Source: GCA-2746605 sp963704835 (lineage in GTDB: Bacteria > Bacteroidota > Ignavibacteria > Ignavibacteriales > Melioribacteraceae). Taken from it: 64,000 bases of DNA. The notes under the pieces are model-generated. The model made no database searches. It was not told the DNA's origin and was given only the letters and a program-made list of their open reading frames with translations. The stretch spans positions 372,001 through 436,000 of the forward strand of contig CAVPHW010000020.1 of the NCBI GenBank assembly GCA_963704835.1, given 5' to 3'. A program made the translations under genes and the position numbers. Of this stretch, positions 1-8,880 are shown one piece after another (position 1 is the stretch's first letter; the number at the start of each line of letters is the position of its first letter).

Positions 1-2
1 TA

Positions 3-1751
3 TATTTTTCATATCTTTTATTTAAGGAGGTTGAAAAACAAACACTTTCCAATCAATACCAACAGCAAGAAATTTACGCAAGGCAAGCCGAAATTTCTAT
101 TATCAATTTTTTCGATCATTTTAAACATTCTTTAAAATTTATTTCTCAAAAAGAGGAATTTAATAATCTTAATGAACAATCAGGTGAAATGCTTATAGAC
201 TACTATGAATCTCACCTGGAAGAAATAAGTGCAATAACAAGAATTTCAGTCAATGGAAAAATTGAATTTACTTACCCTTATGTTAAAAATGTAATTGGGA
301 AGGATGTTTCAAACCAAGCACATAATGTTAAAATATTTCAGACTCATGCTCCGGTGATTAGCGATGTTTTTATGACAGTTCAAGGTTATAATGCAATAGT
401 TTATGCATATCCGGTTTTCAAAAATAATATATTTGATGGCTGTATTTCTCTAGTTATTCCTTTCGAATACATTGCTAACGAATTCTTGAAAGATATTACT
501 ATTGGAGAAACTGGCAATGCATTTTTATTAAGTGAGTCTGGTATTGAACTATATTGTACTAACAAAGAGCATATTAATAAATCAATTCTTGAAACAAGCC
601 ATGGTTACGATGATTTATCGAATATGGCAAAAAAAATGTTGAATCGTGAAAAAGGGATGAGTGAATATTCCTTTGAAGTAGATGGTACGAACAAAGAAAT
701 TGTAAAAAAAATTGCGGTTTATAAACCAATTATTCTAGAGAATACATTTTGGTCGATAGCTGTTTTCATATCAAAAGAAGAAGTTTTAAAAGTAAACAGA
801 GGTTTTATTATAAAATTTTTAACGCTTCTATTTTTAATGTTTCTGATTGTAATTCTTTTTACACTCTTTAACGCAAGGATAAAGAAAAAATCTGATCAAT
901 TAATTTTACAAAAAGAACAGCAATATAAATCAGAACTTGAAAATACTGTTAAAGAAAGAACAGAAGAACTAAATAAAGTTAATGAATCTCTTAATTTAGA
1001 TATCGTTGAAAGAAAAAAGATTGAATTAGAATTACTACATGCTAAGGGCTTAGCTGAAAAATCAGAAAAAATAAAAACTGACTTTTTAGCGCAGATGTCC
1101 CATGAAATTAGAACACCAATTAACACTATTTTAAGTTTTTCCAGCCTAATAAAAAGTGAGTTGGCTCATTATGTGGATGACGAATTAAAATATGGTTTTG
1201 ATGGAATTCAATCAGCTGGAAGAAGATTGATACGAACAATTGATTTGATATTAAATATGTCCGATGTTCAATTGGGAACTTATGAATATATCCCTAAAAA
1301 AATGGATATCTGCAAAGATGTTTTAGAAAGTTTAATGGTTGAATATAGAGTTCAAATAAATGAAAAAAAATTGAATTTCACTCTTAATAATATGACAGAA
1401 AATTCAATAATAATTGCAGATTTATATACTGTAAACCAAATATTTGCAAATTTAATTCATAACGCAGTAAAATATACTTTGGATGGAAGTATTGAAATAG
1501 TCTGTGATAGAAATGCAGAAAATAAACTATATATATCTGTAATAGATACAGGAGTTGGCATCTCAAAAGAGTATTTACCAAAATTGTTTAATGAATTCTC
1601 GCAAGAAGATACGGGTTATACTAGAAAATTTGAAGGGAATGGACTTGGGTTATCCTTGGTAAAAAAATATTGCGCAATTAATAATGCAGAAATTGCAGTC
1701 GTAAGTGAGAAGGGAAAAGGGTCTAATTTTACAGTAACTTTTAATACTTAA
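3..1751 (+). CDS. Membrane sensor histidine kinase, 5'-truncated by the window edge
   Basis: The reading frame is open from base 3 with no stop before the first ATG at 189, so the gene starts outside the window. The N-terminal part looks like an extracytoplasmic Cache-type sensor domain (inferred from length and position). A hydrophobic helix follows at about 801-870, then a charged coiled-coil-like stretch to about 1030. The kinase core is clear: the H-box SHEIRTPI with the phospho-acceptor His codon at 1101, an N-box NLIHNAVKYT, the G1 box DTGVGIS and a G2 box GNGLGLSLVKK. It would autophosphorylate on His and pass phosphate to a response regulator. No receiver domain or regulator gene is visible here, so the partner and the signal are unknown. 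The call as a histidine kinase is firm and the ligand is not. Confidence 0.93.
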   Translation, partial: YFSYLLFKEVEKQTLSNQYQQQEIYARQAEISIINFFDHFKHSLKFISQKEEFNNLNEQSGEMLIDYYESHLEEISAITRISVNGKIEFTYPYVKNVIGKDVSNQAHNVKIFQTHAPVISDVFMTVQGYNAIVYAYPVFKNNIFDGCISLVIPFEYIANEFLKDITIGETGNAFLLSESGIELYCTNKEHINKSILETSHGYDDLSNMAKKMLNREKGMSEYSFEVDGTNKEIVKKIAVYKPIILENTFWSIAVFISKEEVLKVNRGFIIKFLTLLFLMFLIVILFTLFNARIKKKSDQLILQKEQQYKSELENTVKERTEELNKVNESLNLDIVERKKIELELLHAKGLAEKSEKIKTDFLAQMSHEIRTPINTILSFSSLIKSELAHYVDDELKYGFDGIQSAGRRLIRTIDLILNMSDVQLGTYEYIPKKMDICKDVLESLMVEYRVQINEKKLNFTLNNMTENSIIIADLYTVNQIFANLIHNAVKYTLDGSIEIVCDRNAENKLYISVIDTGVGISKEYLPKLFNEFSQEDTGYTRKFEGNGLGLSLVKKYCAINNAEIAVVSEKGKGSNFTVTFNT

Positions 1752-1800
1752 ATAAATCCAACTTCAAAATCGCTCATTTCAACACCTACTTTTTATTCTA

Positions 1801-1817
1801 AGATTGGTGACCAATCT
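1801..1817. terminator. Short hairpin between convergent genes
   Basis: AGATTGG, loop TGA, CCAATCT forms a perfect 7-bp stem in the 113-bp gap between the convergent kinase and carboxyltransferase genes. There is no clear T tract on either side, so it may be a weak bidirectional terminator or simply a palindrome. Confidence 0.35.
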
Positions 1818-1864
1818 GAGTTACATCTGCATTGAAACCCTGTTTGTTTACAATTTGTGTAGTA

Positions 1865-3520
1865 TCAAGTCTGAATAACCCCAACATTAAACTTTGGCAT
1901 TTCCGGGTTATTATTTGCAATTTCAATTGATTTAGAGATATATTCGCGCGTTTTTGCCGGATCAATAATTTCATCTACCCAAAGACGAGAAGCTGCGTAA
2001 AGGGCACTACTTTTTTCATCGTAAGATTTTTGAATTTCATCAAGAAGTTTCTTTTTATCTGCGTCACTAAAATCATCACCGCTTTTATTCATTTGGCGAA
2101 TTTTAATATCCAATAAAACATTGCTTGCTTGCGTTCCTCCCATAACCGAAATTTTTGCGTTAGGGTATGCAAAAATAAAACGAGGGTCATAGGCTTTTCC
2201 GCACATTGCATAATTACCTGCACCATAACTATTACCAATAATAATTGTAATTTTCGGCACAACGGAATTCGCTACGGCATTAACCATTTTTGCTCCATCT
2301 TTTATTATACCACCATGCTCCGCCTTACTGCCAACCATAAAACCTGTTACATCCTGAAGGAATAATAATGGAATCTTTTTCTGATTACAATTCATTATAA
2401 AACGAGTTGCCTTATCTGCGCTATCAGAATAAATAACGCCACCAATTCTCATTTCGCCTTGTTCTGTTTTAACAATTTTCCTTTGGTTAGCAACAATACC
2501 TACAGACCAACCATCAATTCTAGCATATGCTGTAACAATTGATTTACCAAAACCTGCTTTATATTCATCTATTTCAGAGTTGTCTACTATTCGCGAAATT
2601 AAATCAAACATATCATATTGATCCAAAGGCTCTTCAGGAAGAATTCCGTATATCTCAGTCTGTTTAAACAATGGATCAACTGATTTGGATCTATTAAAAT
2701 TCGCTTTTGGGTTTTCTGAAATTTTATCTGCAAGCGACCTGATTTGAGCTAAACACTGTTCATCATCTTCCATTATGTAATCTGTTACACCAGAAATGTT
2801 GGATTGAACAACTGCACCGCCAAGACTTTCATTATCAGTAACTTCACCAATTGCAGCTTTAACTAAATGTGAGCCTGCCAAAAATACTGAACCAGTTCCT
2901 TTTACAATCAATGCTTCATCACTCATAATTGGAAGATATGCACCGCCAGCCACACATGGACCCATTATTGCAGATATTTGTGGGATTCCCATTGCAGACA
3001 TTTGTGCATTATTTCTAAATATTCTGCCAAAATGTTCCTTGTCGGGGAAAATATCTTCTTGAAGTGGAAGAAAAACTCCCGCACTATCAACTAAATAAAT
3101 AACTGGTAATTTGTTTTCAATAGCAATTTCTTGGGCGCGTAAATTTTTCTTTGCAGTAATTGGAAACCATGCTCCGGCTTTAACTGTAGCGTCATTTGCA
3201 ACTATTACATAATTCTGATTATTTATCTTTCCAATACCAAAAATAGTTCCGCTGCTTGGAGCGCCTCCATATTCTTCATACATTCCATGCGCACAAAAAG
3301 TATTTAATTCGAAGAACTCAGTACCTGGATCTATAAGTTTCGCAATTCTTTCTCTAGCTGTTAACTTCCCCTTTTTATGTTGATGAGCAATAGCTTTTTC
3401 ACCACCACCAAGTTCAGTTTTTTCACGAATTGCATTTATCTTTCTCACCAAATTTTTAGAGTGGTCTTCTCTTTTAGAAAAGTTTTTTATGGAGTCTTTT
3501 GGAGAGCCAATTATCTTCAT
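1865..3520 (-). CDS. Acyl-CoA carboxylase carboxyltransferase (beta) subunit, methylcrotonoyl-CoA type
   Basis: This 551-aa protein has the full length of the carboxyltransferase subunit of biotin-dependent acyl-CoA carboxylases. It moves CO2 from carboxybiotin to an acyl-CoA in the cytosol. The N-half holds KGKLTARERI and GGAYLPIMSDE. The C-half holds NSYGAGNYAMCG and ISVMGGTQAS, which resemble the methylcrotonoyl-CoA carboxylase beta family more than the propionyl-CoA type. It is monocistronic here. The biotin carboxylase and carrier that could complete the enzyme lie far away at 42.8-44.8 kb. With the glutaryl-CoA-like dehydrogenase at 29-30 kb it hints at leucine or other branched acyl-CoA breakdown. 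Substrate choice between methylcrotonoyl- and related acyl-CoAs is inference. Confidence 0.9.
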   Translation of the reverse strand: MKIIGSPKDSIKNFSKREDHSKNLVRKINAIREKTELGGGEKAIAHQHKKGKLTARERIAKLIDPGTEFFELNTFCAHGMYEEYGGAPSSGTIFGIGKINNQNYVIVANDATVKAGAWFPITAKKNLRAQEIAIENKLPVIYLVDSAGVFLPLQEDIFPDKEHFGRIFRNNAQMSAMGIPQISAIMGPCVAGGAYLPIMSDEALIVKGTGSVFLAGSHLVKAAIGEVTDNESLGGAVVQSNISGVTDYIMEDDEQCLAQIRSLADKISENPKANFNRSKSVDPLFKQTEIYGILPEEPLDQYDMFDLISRIVDNSEIDEYKAGFGKSIVTAYARIDGWSVGIVANQRKIVKTEQGEMRIGGVIYSDSADKATRFIMNCNQKKIPLLFLQDVTGFMVGSKAEHGGIIKDGAKMVNAVANSVVPKITIIIGNSYGAGNYAMCGKAYDPRFIFAYPNAKISVMGGTQASNVLLDIKIRQMNKSGDDFSDADKKKLLDEIQKSYDEKSSALYAASRLWVDEIIDPAKTREYISKSIEIANNNPEMPKFNVGVIQT

Positions 3521-3697
3521 TCAATATCCTTTATTGAGTTTTGAATAAGGCAAGATCACTAATCTGAAAAACTACACGGTTCTTTGTGATTCCTAACATA
3601 TTTCTGAATCAAATCTATGTAATATCGAAAAAATAGATGCTGAAATAAGTTAACATTAGAATTCAATGAAATTGCTTCATTCAATTAGATTTTTAAT

Positions 3698-4906
3698 CTA
3701 TTTAATAAGCTTTATAAATTTTCTTTTCCCAACTTTTAAAATCATGCCTTCGCTAAATTGAATAACAGCTTTTGGATCAACAATCTTTTCTCCATCAATA
3801 GTTACACCACCTTGCGTAACCAATCTGCGAGCTTCTCCGCGTGAAGGTGAAAATTCTGCTTGCATAATTAAATCGATGATTTCAATATTGTTACTTGTAA
3901 TTTTCAATTCAGGAACATCATCTGGAATTCCTTTATCGATAAAAATTTTGTCAAACTCAGCCTCTGCTTGTAAAGCCGCTTCTTTTGAATGGTACATTTC
4001 TACAAAGGTTCTGGCAAGTGCTCTTTTTAAATCTCTTGGATTTTTAGTGGAAACTTCCAAACTTTTTTTAATTTCTACCAATTCGTCCAACTTAACATTT
4101 GTCCCAAGTTCATAGTAAGAATAAATTAAATTATCTGGGATTGATAAACTTTTTCCATAAATGTCCTGTGGGGAATCATCAATACCAATATAATTCCCAT
4201 AGGATTTACTCATTTTTTCAGTTCCGTCTGTACCAACCAAAAGTGGCATTGTTAAAATCACTTGTGGATTTAATCCATGCTCACGTTGAATGTCCCTTCC
4301 AACGAGCAGGTTGAACTTTTGATCTGTACCACCAAGTTCAACGTCACTTTCAATTGCAACAGAATCCATTGCCTGGGCAAGTGGATAGAGAAGTTCGTGC
4401 ATACTTATAGGAATTCCACCTTGAAATCTTTTTGTGAAATCGTCTCTTTCCAACATTCTAGCAACCGTATATTTTGAAGAAAGTTTTATTACATCTTCAA
4501 AAGACATGCTTTTTAGCCATTCAGAATTATGTACAATTTTAGTTTTAACCGGATCAAGAATTTTTTTTGCTTGTTCCCAATAACTTTTAGCATTTTCCTG
4601 AGCTTCCTCAAAAGTAAGCGGGGGTCGAGTTGCGTTTCTACCGGAAGGATCACCAATCATTGCAGTAAAATCACCAATTATTAAAATTGCTTGATGACCC
4701 AGTTTTTGAAAATCGGCTAATTTTCTTAACACAACAGAATGACCTAAATGAAGATCTGGTCTTGTTGGATCACAGCCAAGTTTAATGTTTAACGGTTTAT
4801 TTTTTGTAAATGAGTATTCCAGCTTTTTTATTAGTTCTTCTTCCGGAATAATTTCTGAAGTGCCTCGTTTTATAATTTCAAGTTGTTCTTTAACGGGTAA
4901 AAACAT
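3698..4906 (-). CDS. tyrS: Tyrosyl-tRNA synthetase
   Basis: A class I aminoacyl-tRNA synthetase of 402 aa that charges tRNA-Tyr. The HIGH-type motif appears as HLGH in PDLHLGHSVVLRK, and an intact KMSKS lies in TEKMSKSYGN. The C-terminal end carries an S4-like RNA-binding domain (SRGEARRLVTQGGVTIDGEK). Length and motif spacing are normal for the bacterial TyrRS family. The ATG start at 4906 is unambiguous. The upstream gap to smpB holds a palindromic repeat, so the gene is probably transcribed from its own promoter in that gap. Confidence 0.97.
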   Translation of the reverse strand: MFLPVKEQLEIIKRGTSEIIPEEELIKKLEYSFTKNKPLNIKLGCDPTRPDLHLGHSVVLRKLADFQKLGHQAILIIGDFTAMIGDPSGRNATRPPLTFEEAQENAKSYWEQAKKILDPVKTKIVHNSEWLKSMSFEDVIKLSSKYTVARMLERDDFTKRFQGGIPISMHELLYPLAQAMDSVAIESDVELGGTDQKFNLLVGRDIQREHGLNPQVILTMPLLVGTDGTEKMSKSYGNYIGIDDSPQDIYGKSLSIPDNLIYSYYELGTNVKLDELVEIKKSLEVSTKNPRDLKRALARTFVEMYHSKEAALQAEAEFDKIFIDKGIPDDVPELKITSNNIEIIDLIMQAEFSPSRGEARRLVTQGGVTIDGEKIVDPKAVIQFSEGMILKVGKRKFIKLIK

Positions 4907-4944
4907 ATTTCTAATCTCTAATTATTAATTTAATTTTTATAAGG

Positions 4945-5047
4945 TGTCATTTTTAGGAGTCCCACATTTTTGAGATAACGAGAGAATCTGATAATCAAAA
5001 AAGATTTCTAACTTCCTCTATTTACCATTAGCAGGTTCGAAATGACA
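4945..5047. repeat. Degenerate palindromic intergenic repeat element
   Basis: The tyrS-smpB gap holds a long imperfect palindrome. The outer arms are TGTCATTT (4945) and AAATGACA (5040-5047). Inner arms pair GAGAATCT (4982-4989) with AGATTTCT (5002-5009) imperfectly. The arrangement, with GTCATTT... at one end and ...TTCGAAATGAC at the other, resembles the short intergenic palindromic (REP/MITE-like) repeats common in many bacterial genomes. Only one copy is visible in this window, so the repeat status rests on structure, not on copy number. Confidence 0.45.
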
Positions 5048-5058
5048 ACTTAAACGTG

Positions 5059-5514
5059 TTATAATTTTATTTTCCTTTGTGCATCACGGAGCAAATCTTT
5101 ATTCATAATTGCTTCACGTTTATCATAGGATTTTTTTCCTTTAGCAATTGCCAATTCTATTTTAACATTACCTTTTTTAAAATACATCCTTAATGGAATT
5201 AGCGTATTTCCTTTTTCTTTTACTGACCTATCAAGTTTATTTATTTCTTTCCGGGAAAGTAATAACTTTCTCTCCCTAATTGGATCGTGATTAAATTTAC
5301 TTGCTTGTTTAAAAGTATTTATGTGTGCACCAATTAACCAGACTTCACCGCTAGAATCAATTTTTGCATAACTATCCACAAGACTTGCTTTATGTTCACG
5401 GCAAGATTTTACTTCTGTTCCAACCAAGACAATTCCTGCTTCAAAAGTTTGCAAAATTGCATACTCATGCCTGGCTTTTCTGTGGACTGTAATATTTGAG
5501 TTATTTTCTTTCAT
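5059..5514 (-). CDS. smpB: SsrA-binding protein SmpB
   Basis: SmpB binds tmRNA and delivers it to stalled ribosomes for trans-translation. The protein contains the family landmarks RKARHEYAI near the N terminus, EVKSCREHKASLVDSYAKI in the middle, and a basic tail with KGKKSYDKRE and DAQRKIKL that enters the decoding centre. I chose the ATG at 5514, giving MKENNSN. A longer frame reaches back to a TTG at 5535 but adds only seven residues that the family lacks. The tmRNA gene ssrA was not found nearby. The gene diverges from the amylase gene across a gap of about 115 bp. Confidence 0.96.
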   Translation of the reverse strand: MKENNSNITVHRKARHEYAILQTFEAGIVLVGTEVKSCREHKASLVDSYAKIDSSGEVWLIGAHINTFKQASKFNHDPIRERKLLLSRKEINKLDRSVKEKGNTLIPLRMYFKKGNVKIELAIAKGKKSYDKREAIMNKDLLRDAQRKIKL

Positions 5515-5629
5515 CTTTGTAAAATAAGAAAACAAAGTTATTTTTAATGCCTATTAAATGCAACTAATTCCATTTTATTATTATTTTAGCATTGATATTT
5601 GAGAAATATAACATAAGAAAATTATTCCT

Positions 5630-7474
5630 GTGAAAACCATATTTAAAACTTTTGTAATACTTTTTGTATCATTCTTGGCTTGTTTCTCACAGCAACCAAT
5701 TATTCATAATATTGAACCACCGAATTGGTGGGCAAATCATCCTTATAATAAAATAGAACTTTTAATACATGGTCAAAATTTAGATTCAAGTACTTTTTCT
5801 GTTGATAATTCTAATATTAAAGTTGAGAATGTTACTTTTTCTGAAAATGGACATTATGCGTTTGTAAATCTTTTTCTTGATGAAAATTGCATACCCTCAG
5901 AGAATACATTTTTTATTTCAAATAAATATGGAAGTGAAGAATTTTCATTTCCAATTTTGCAACGGGATACATCTCAGAATATCTATCAAGGTTTTTCTCA
6001 AAAGGATATTATATATTTAATATTTCCTGATCGTTTTGTGAATGGGGATAATTCCAACGATTTCCTTTTTAATGATAAAGAAGAGTTTGAGTTTGGAAGT
6101 CTTAATGGTAGGCATGGTGGCGATATCCAAGGGATTATAAATAAATTAGATTATCTAGTTGATTTAGGAATAACAGCAATTTGGTCAACTCCATTACTAG
6201 AAAATAATATGTATATGAGTTATCACGGATATGCGGCAACTAATTTATACAAAATTGACCCAAGGTTTGGAACTAATCAGTTGTATTTTGATTTTGTGAA
6301 AGAAGCTCATAAAAAGGGAATTAAGGTTATACTAGATTTTGTCCCTAATCATGTTGGAATAAATCATATATGGATGAAAGATTTACCAACAGAAACATGG
6401 CTAAATGGTAGTGTTGAACATCATCTTGGAGCAAACCACAACAAACTTGGGTTTGTTGATCCATATGTTGATAGTGAAACAATTAACCACGTACAAACCG
6501 GCTGGTTTGAAAATTATATGCCGGATTTAAATCAGACCGACTCCAAAGTGGCCAAGTATCTAACTCAAAATTCAATTTGGTGGATTGAATCTTCTGGTTT
6601 AGATGGAATTAGAGTCGATACCTATCCTTATAATGATCAAAAGTTTATGTCTGATTGGGCGAAAACTATTTTGGATATTTATCCCAACTTTAATATAGTT
6701 GGTGAAGTTTGGCAAGGGAATCCTAACGTTATTGCTATGTTTCAGACGAATTCCTATTTCCCAAAAGAATTTGATTCAAATTTGCCTGTTGTAACTGATT
6801 TTGCTTTTCATGATGTGGTAAAAGATTATTTAAAAGGAAATAAAAACCTTTCAAGCATTTACGAAATAGTCACTCAAGATTTTGTTTATTCAAACCCAAA
6901 TAACCTACTAGTTTTTTTAGATAACCATGATGTTGATAGGGCTATGTTTTCTGCTAAAGGAAATATTGATAAATTTAAAAAAGCCTTTGCTATTATGCTT
7001 ACCACTCGAGGAATTCCTCAGATTTTTTATGGTACGGAATTAGGGCTAGATGGTGGAGGTCACCACGGTTTAATGAGATCCGAATTTCCTGGTGGATTCA
7101 TGAACGATTGTGACAGTGAATATACTGAAAGCGATAGAACCGAGAGAGAAAATGATATTTTTAATTTTACAAGAAAGTTGTTAAAACTCAGAACGGAATA
7201 TTCTTCGCTAAACTCAGGTAAACTTGTTCAATTTCAGCCTAAAGATAATATATATGTCTTTAGAAAATCTTTCCAGGATGAAGAAATAATTATTGTGATA
7301 AATGATAAACTTGATAACTTTGAGGATCAAAATATTGAGATAGTAAAATTTCTTTCAAATGAAAAAAAGGTTGCTAATTTAACTGAATTATTAACTAACA
7401 AAATAATTTACTCAGACAAAAATGGTTTTATAAAAATAATCCCAAATTCAATTTCACTTTTTCTAATTAATTAA
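5630..7474 (+). CDS. Secreted GH13 alpha-amylase, neopullulanase/cyclomaltodextrinase (SusA-like)
   Basis: A 614-aa glycoside hydrolase expected to cut alpha-1,4 links of starch-derived maltodextrins or cyclodextrins. A hydrophobic N-terminal signal from a GTG start targets it out of the cytoplasm. Residues about 20-110 look like the cyclomaltodextrinase N-domain (IEPPNWWANHPYNKIELLIHG). The GH13 catalytic barrel follows: region I DFVPNH, region II GIRVDT with nucleophile Asp330, region III GEVW with acid/base Glu359, and region IV FLDNHD with Asp434. A beta-sandwich C-domain ends the protein. A sugar-type MFS transporter starts 9 bp downstream, so the pair is likely a degrade-and-import unit. 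The exact specificity cannot be read from the sequence. Confidence 0.9.
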   Translation: MKTIFKTFVILFVSFLACFSQQPIIHNIEPPNWWANHPYNKIELLIHGQNLDSSTFSVDNSNIKVENVTFSENGHYAFVNLFLDENCIPSENTFFISNKYGSEEFSFPILQRDTSQNIYQGFSQKDIIYLIFPDRFVNGDNSNDFLFNDKEEFEFGSLNGRHGGDIQGIINKLDYLVDLGITAIWSTPLLENNMYMSYHGYAATNLYKIDPRFGTNQLYFDFVKEAHKKGIKVILDFVPNHVGINHIWMKDLPTETWLNGSVEHHLGANHNKLGFVDPYVDSETINHVQTGWFENYMPDLNQTDSKVAKYLTQNSIWWIESSGLDGIRVDTYPYNDQKFMSDWAKTILDIYPNFNIVGEVWQGNPNVIAMFQTNSYFPKEFDSNLPVVTDFAFHDVVKDYLKGNKNLSSIYEIVTQDFVYSNPNNLLVFLDNHDVDRAMFSAKGNIDKFKKAFAIMLTTRGIPQIFYGTELGLDGGGHHGLMRSEFPGGFMNDCDSEYTESDRTERENDIFNFTRKLLKLRTEYSSLNSGKLVQFQPKDNIYVFRKSFQDEEIIIVINDKLDNFEDQNIEIVKFLSNEKKVANLTELLTNKIIYSDKNGFIKIIPNSISLFLIN

Positions 7475-7483
7475 TGGCTTAAC

Positions 7484-8494
7484 ATGTTGGAAATTCAAAA
7501 AAAACTTACCAATTCTTTTTATGCAATTCTAGCATTACCTGCCACTTCGATGGGTTTTGCATTATCAGTACAAATATCAGCATTGAGTTGGATACTGGTA
7601 ACTCAATTTGGTTTAGATCTTCATGAAATGGGTTTTGTTTGGGCAGCCGGACCAATTGCCGGAATTATTGCTCAACCTATTGTTGGTTTTATTAGTGATA
7701 AAGTTTGGTTCTGGGGAGGAAGAAGGAGACCATTTATTATTATTGGTGGTACACTTGCAGCACTTATGCTTTTAGCTCTACCTAATATTGATGTGATTAA
7801 TGAATCAGTTTCAATCGGCAGTTTAATAGCCGTAGCAATGATTATTGCTCTAACTTTAGATTTATCCATTAATGTAAGTTTTAATCCAACCAGATCGCTA
7901 ATAACAGACGTTACACCAAATGGTGATCCGAGAACAAAAGGTTACACATGGATGCAAACTATTTCAGGGAGTTTTGGAGTATTAGCTTATGCAATTGGAG
8001 CTATATTTGGAAATTTTTTTCTAATTTATTTTGGTGCAGTTTTAGTTTTTCTATTCACAATTATTCCCTCATTATTTATTACCGAGCCAAAATCACTTAA
8101 GAAAGAAGAAGATAATTCTCAAAATGTTTCCTCTGAAAAAACAAATATGCCCGAATTCTTAAAAGTTTGTTTTGCTAATGCTTTTTCTTGGTTAGGTGTT
8201 CAAACAATGTTTGTTTTTATAATTGCATTCATTTCACAAAAAATTAATCCAATTCCTGTTGATTCAACCGATGAAATTATTAAACAGATTAATGATAAAA
8301 CCGGTCAAATTATTTCGATCGCTTTTCTAGTGCTGAATGCTGTTGGTGCTTTATTGCCGGCATTTGTCCTAAATCCAATTGCAAAAAAATTTGGCAGAGT
8401 AAAAACTCAAATGGCTAGTGTTGCAATTATGTCAGTTGGTTATTTTGGAATAGCATTTTTTGGCTTTAGTGAATATTCACTTTATACTTCTTAA
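7484..8494 (+). CDS. Sugar-type MFS transporter, N-terminal part (frame broken)
   Basis: This frame encodes roughly the first ten membrane segments of a GPH/SLC45-like MFS permease. The MFS loop signature GGRRRPFIIIGG follows the second or third helix, as in maltose/sucrose symporters. The intact paralogue at 16732-18237 shows that about 85 residues are missing at the C terminus, and those are encoded in another frame starting at 8494. The frame ends in FSEYSLYTS and a TAA that overlaps the next ATG as TAATG. Its position 9 bp after the GH13 gene suggests uptake of maltodextrins. It is either a frameshifted gene (one base lost near 8485) or, less likely, a protein made in two coupled pieces. 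Confidence 0.8.
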   Translation: MLEIQKKLTNSFYAILALPATSMGFALSVQISALSWILVTQFGLDLHEMGFVWAAGPIAGIIAQPIVGFISDKVWFWGGRRRPFIIIGGTLAALMLLALPNIDVINESVSIGSLIAVAMIIALTLDLSINVSFNPTRSLITDVTPNGDPRTKGYTWMQTISGSFGVLAYAIGAIFGNFFLIYFGAVLVFLFTIIPSLFITEPKSLKKEEDNSQNVSSEKTNMPEFLKVCFANAFSWLGVQTMFVFIIAFISQKINPIPVDSTDEIIKQINDKTGQIISIAFLVLNAVGALLPAFVLNPIAKKFGRVKTQMASVAIMSVGYFGIAFFGFSEYSLYTS

Positions 8495-8757
8495 TGGCAA
8501 TTGCCGGAATTGGATGGGCGGCAATTGTAAGTTTACCATTTGCAATTATGTCAGAAACAGTTAACCAAAGTAGAATGGGATTTTTTATGGGTATGTTTAA
8601 TCTCTCAATTGTAATTCCTCAACTATTGGTTAGTCTTGTTTTTGGGTTGATAATTCAAGACGCTGATAACAAAAGCATTGTATTTTTAATTAGCGGTGTA
8701 ACTCTTGCACTTTCTGCGGTAACTTGGTTACTTGTAAAAGAACAAAAAACTGCATAA
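8494..8757 (+). CDS. Sugar-type MFS transporter, C-terminal part (frame broken)
   Basis: These 87 residues match the last helices of the same MFS family. AIAGIGWAAIVSLPFAIMSE aligns with the GIGLAWASILAMPYAILTG segment of the intact paralogue at 16.7-18.2 kb, and MGFFMGMFNLSIVIPQ aligns with MGVYMGIFNFFIVIPQ. Reading the frame back across the ATG gives LYFLMAIAG, which joins smoothly to the upstream frame if one base is added near 8485. The homology therefore begins before the ATG, which argues for a frameshift rather than a separate gene. The TAATG overlap would still allow translational coupling. Confidence 0.7.
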   Translation: MAIAGIGWAAIVSLPFAIMSETVNQSRMGFFMGMFNLSIVIPQLLVSLVFGLIIQDADNKSIVFLISGVTLALSAVTWLLVKEQKTA

Positions 8758-8767
8758 TGGTTTATTT

Positions 8768-8801
8768 GTTGCTAAGGTATTCATTCTAATATCTTAGCAA
8801 C
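8768..8801 (+). terminator. Hairpin terminator after the amylase/MFS unit
   Basis: A 14-bp stem, GTTGCTAAGGTATT paired with AATATCTTAGCAAC (one G-T pair), with a 6-base loop, starts 10 bp after the transporter stop codon. It is not followed by a strong T tract, so termination efficiency is uncertain. Confidence 0.6.
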
Positions 8802-8880
8802 CATATTGTCTAATTTGACACTTCACAATATTTTCTATTACTTCGATAGTTATTATAACATTAAATTAACTTTGTAGAAA

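Noticed and set aside
4907..5058. A possible tmRNA (ssrA) gene in the gap beside smpB, prompted by a GGTTCGA-like sequence near 5034.
   Set aside because: The gap is about 150 bp, too short for tmRNA, and shows no tRNA-like acceptor stem or tag ORF; the motif is part of the palindromic repeat.
5059..5535. A longer SmpB starting at the TTG at 5535.
   Set aside because: It adds seven residues absent from the family, while the ATG at 5514 gives a normal N terminus.
8481..8500. Programmed ribosomal frameshifting at the MFS break.
   Set aside because: No slippery heptamer or downstream stem-loop is seen at the junction; a plain indel explains it better.
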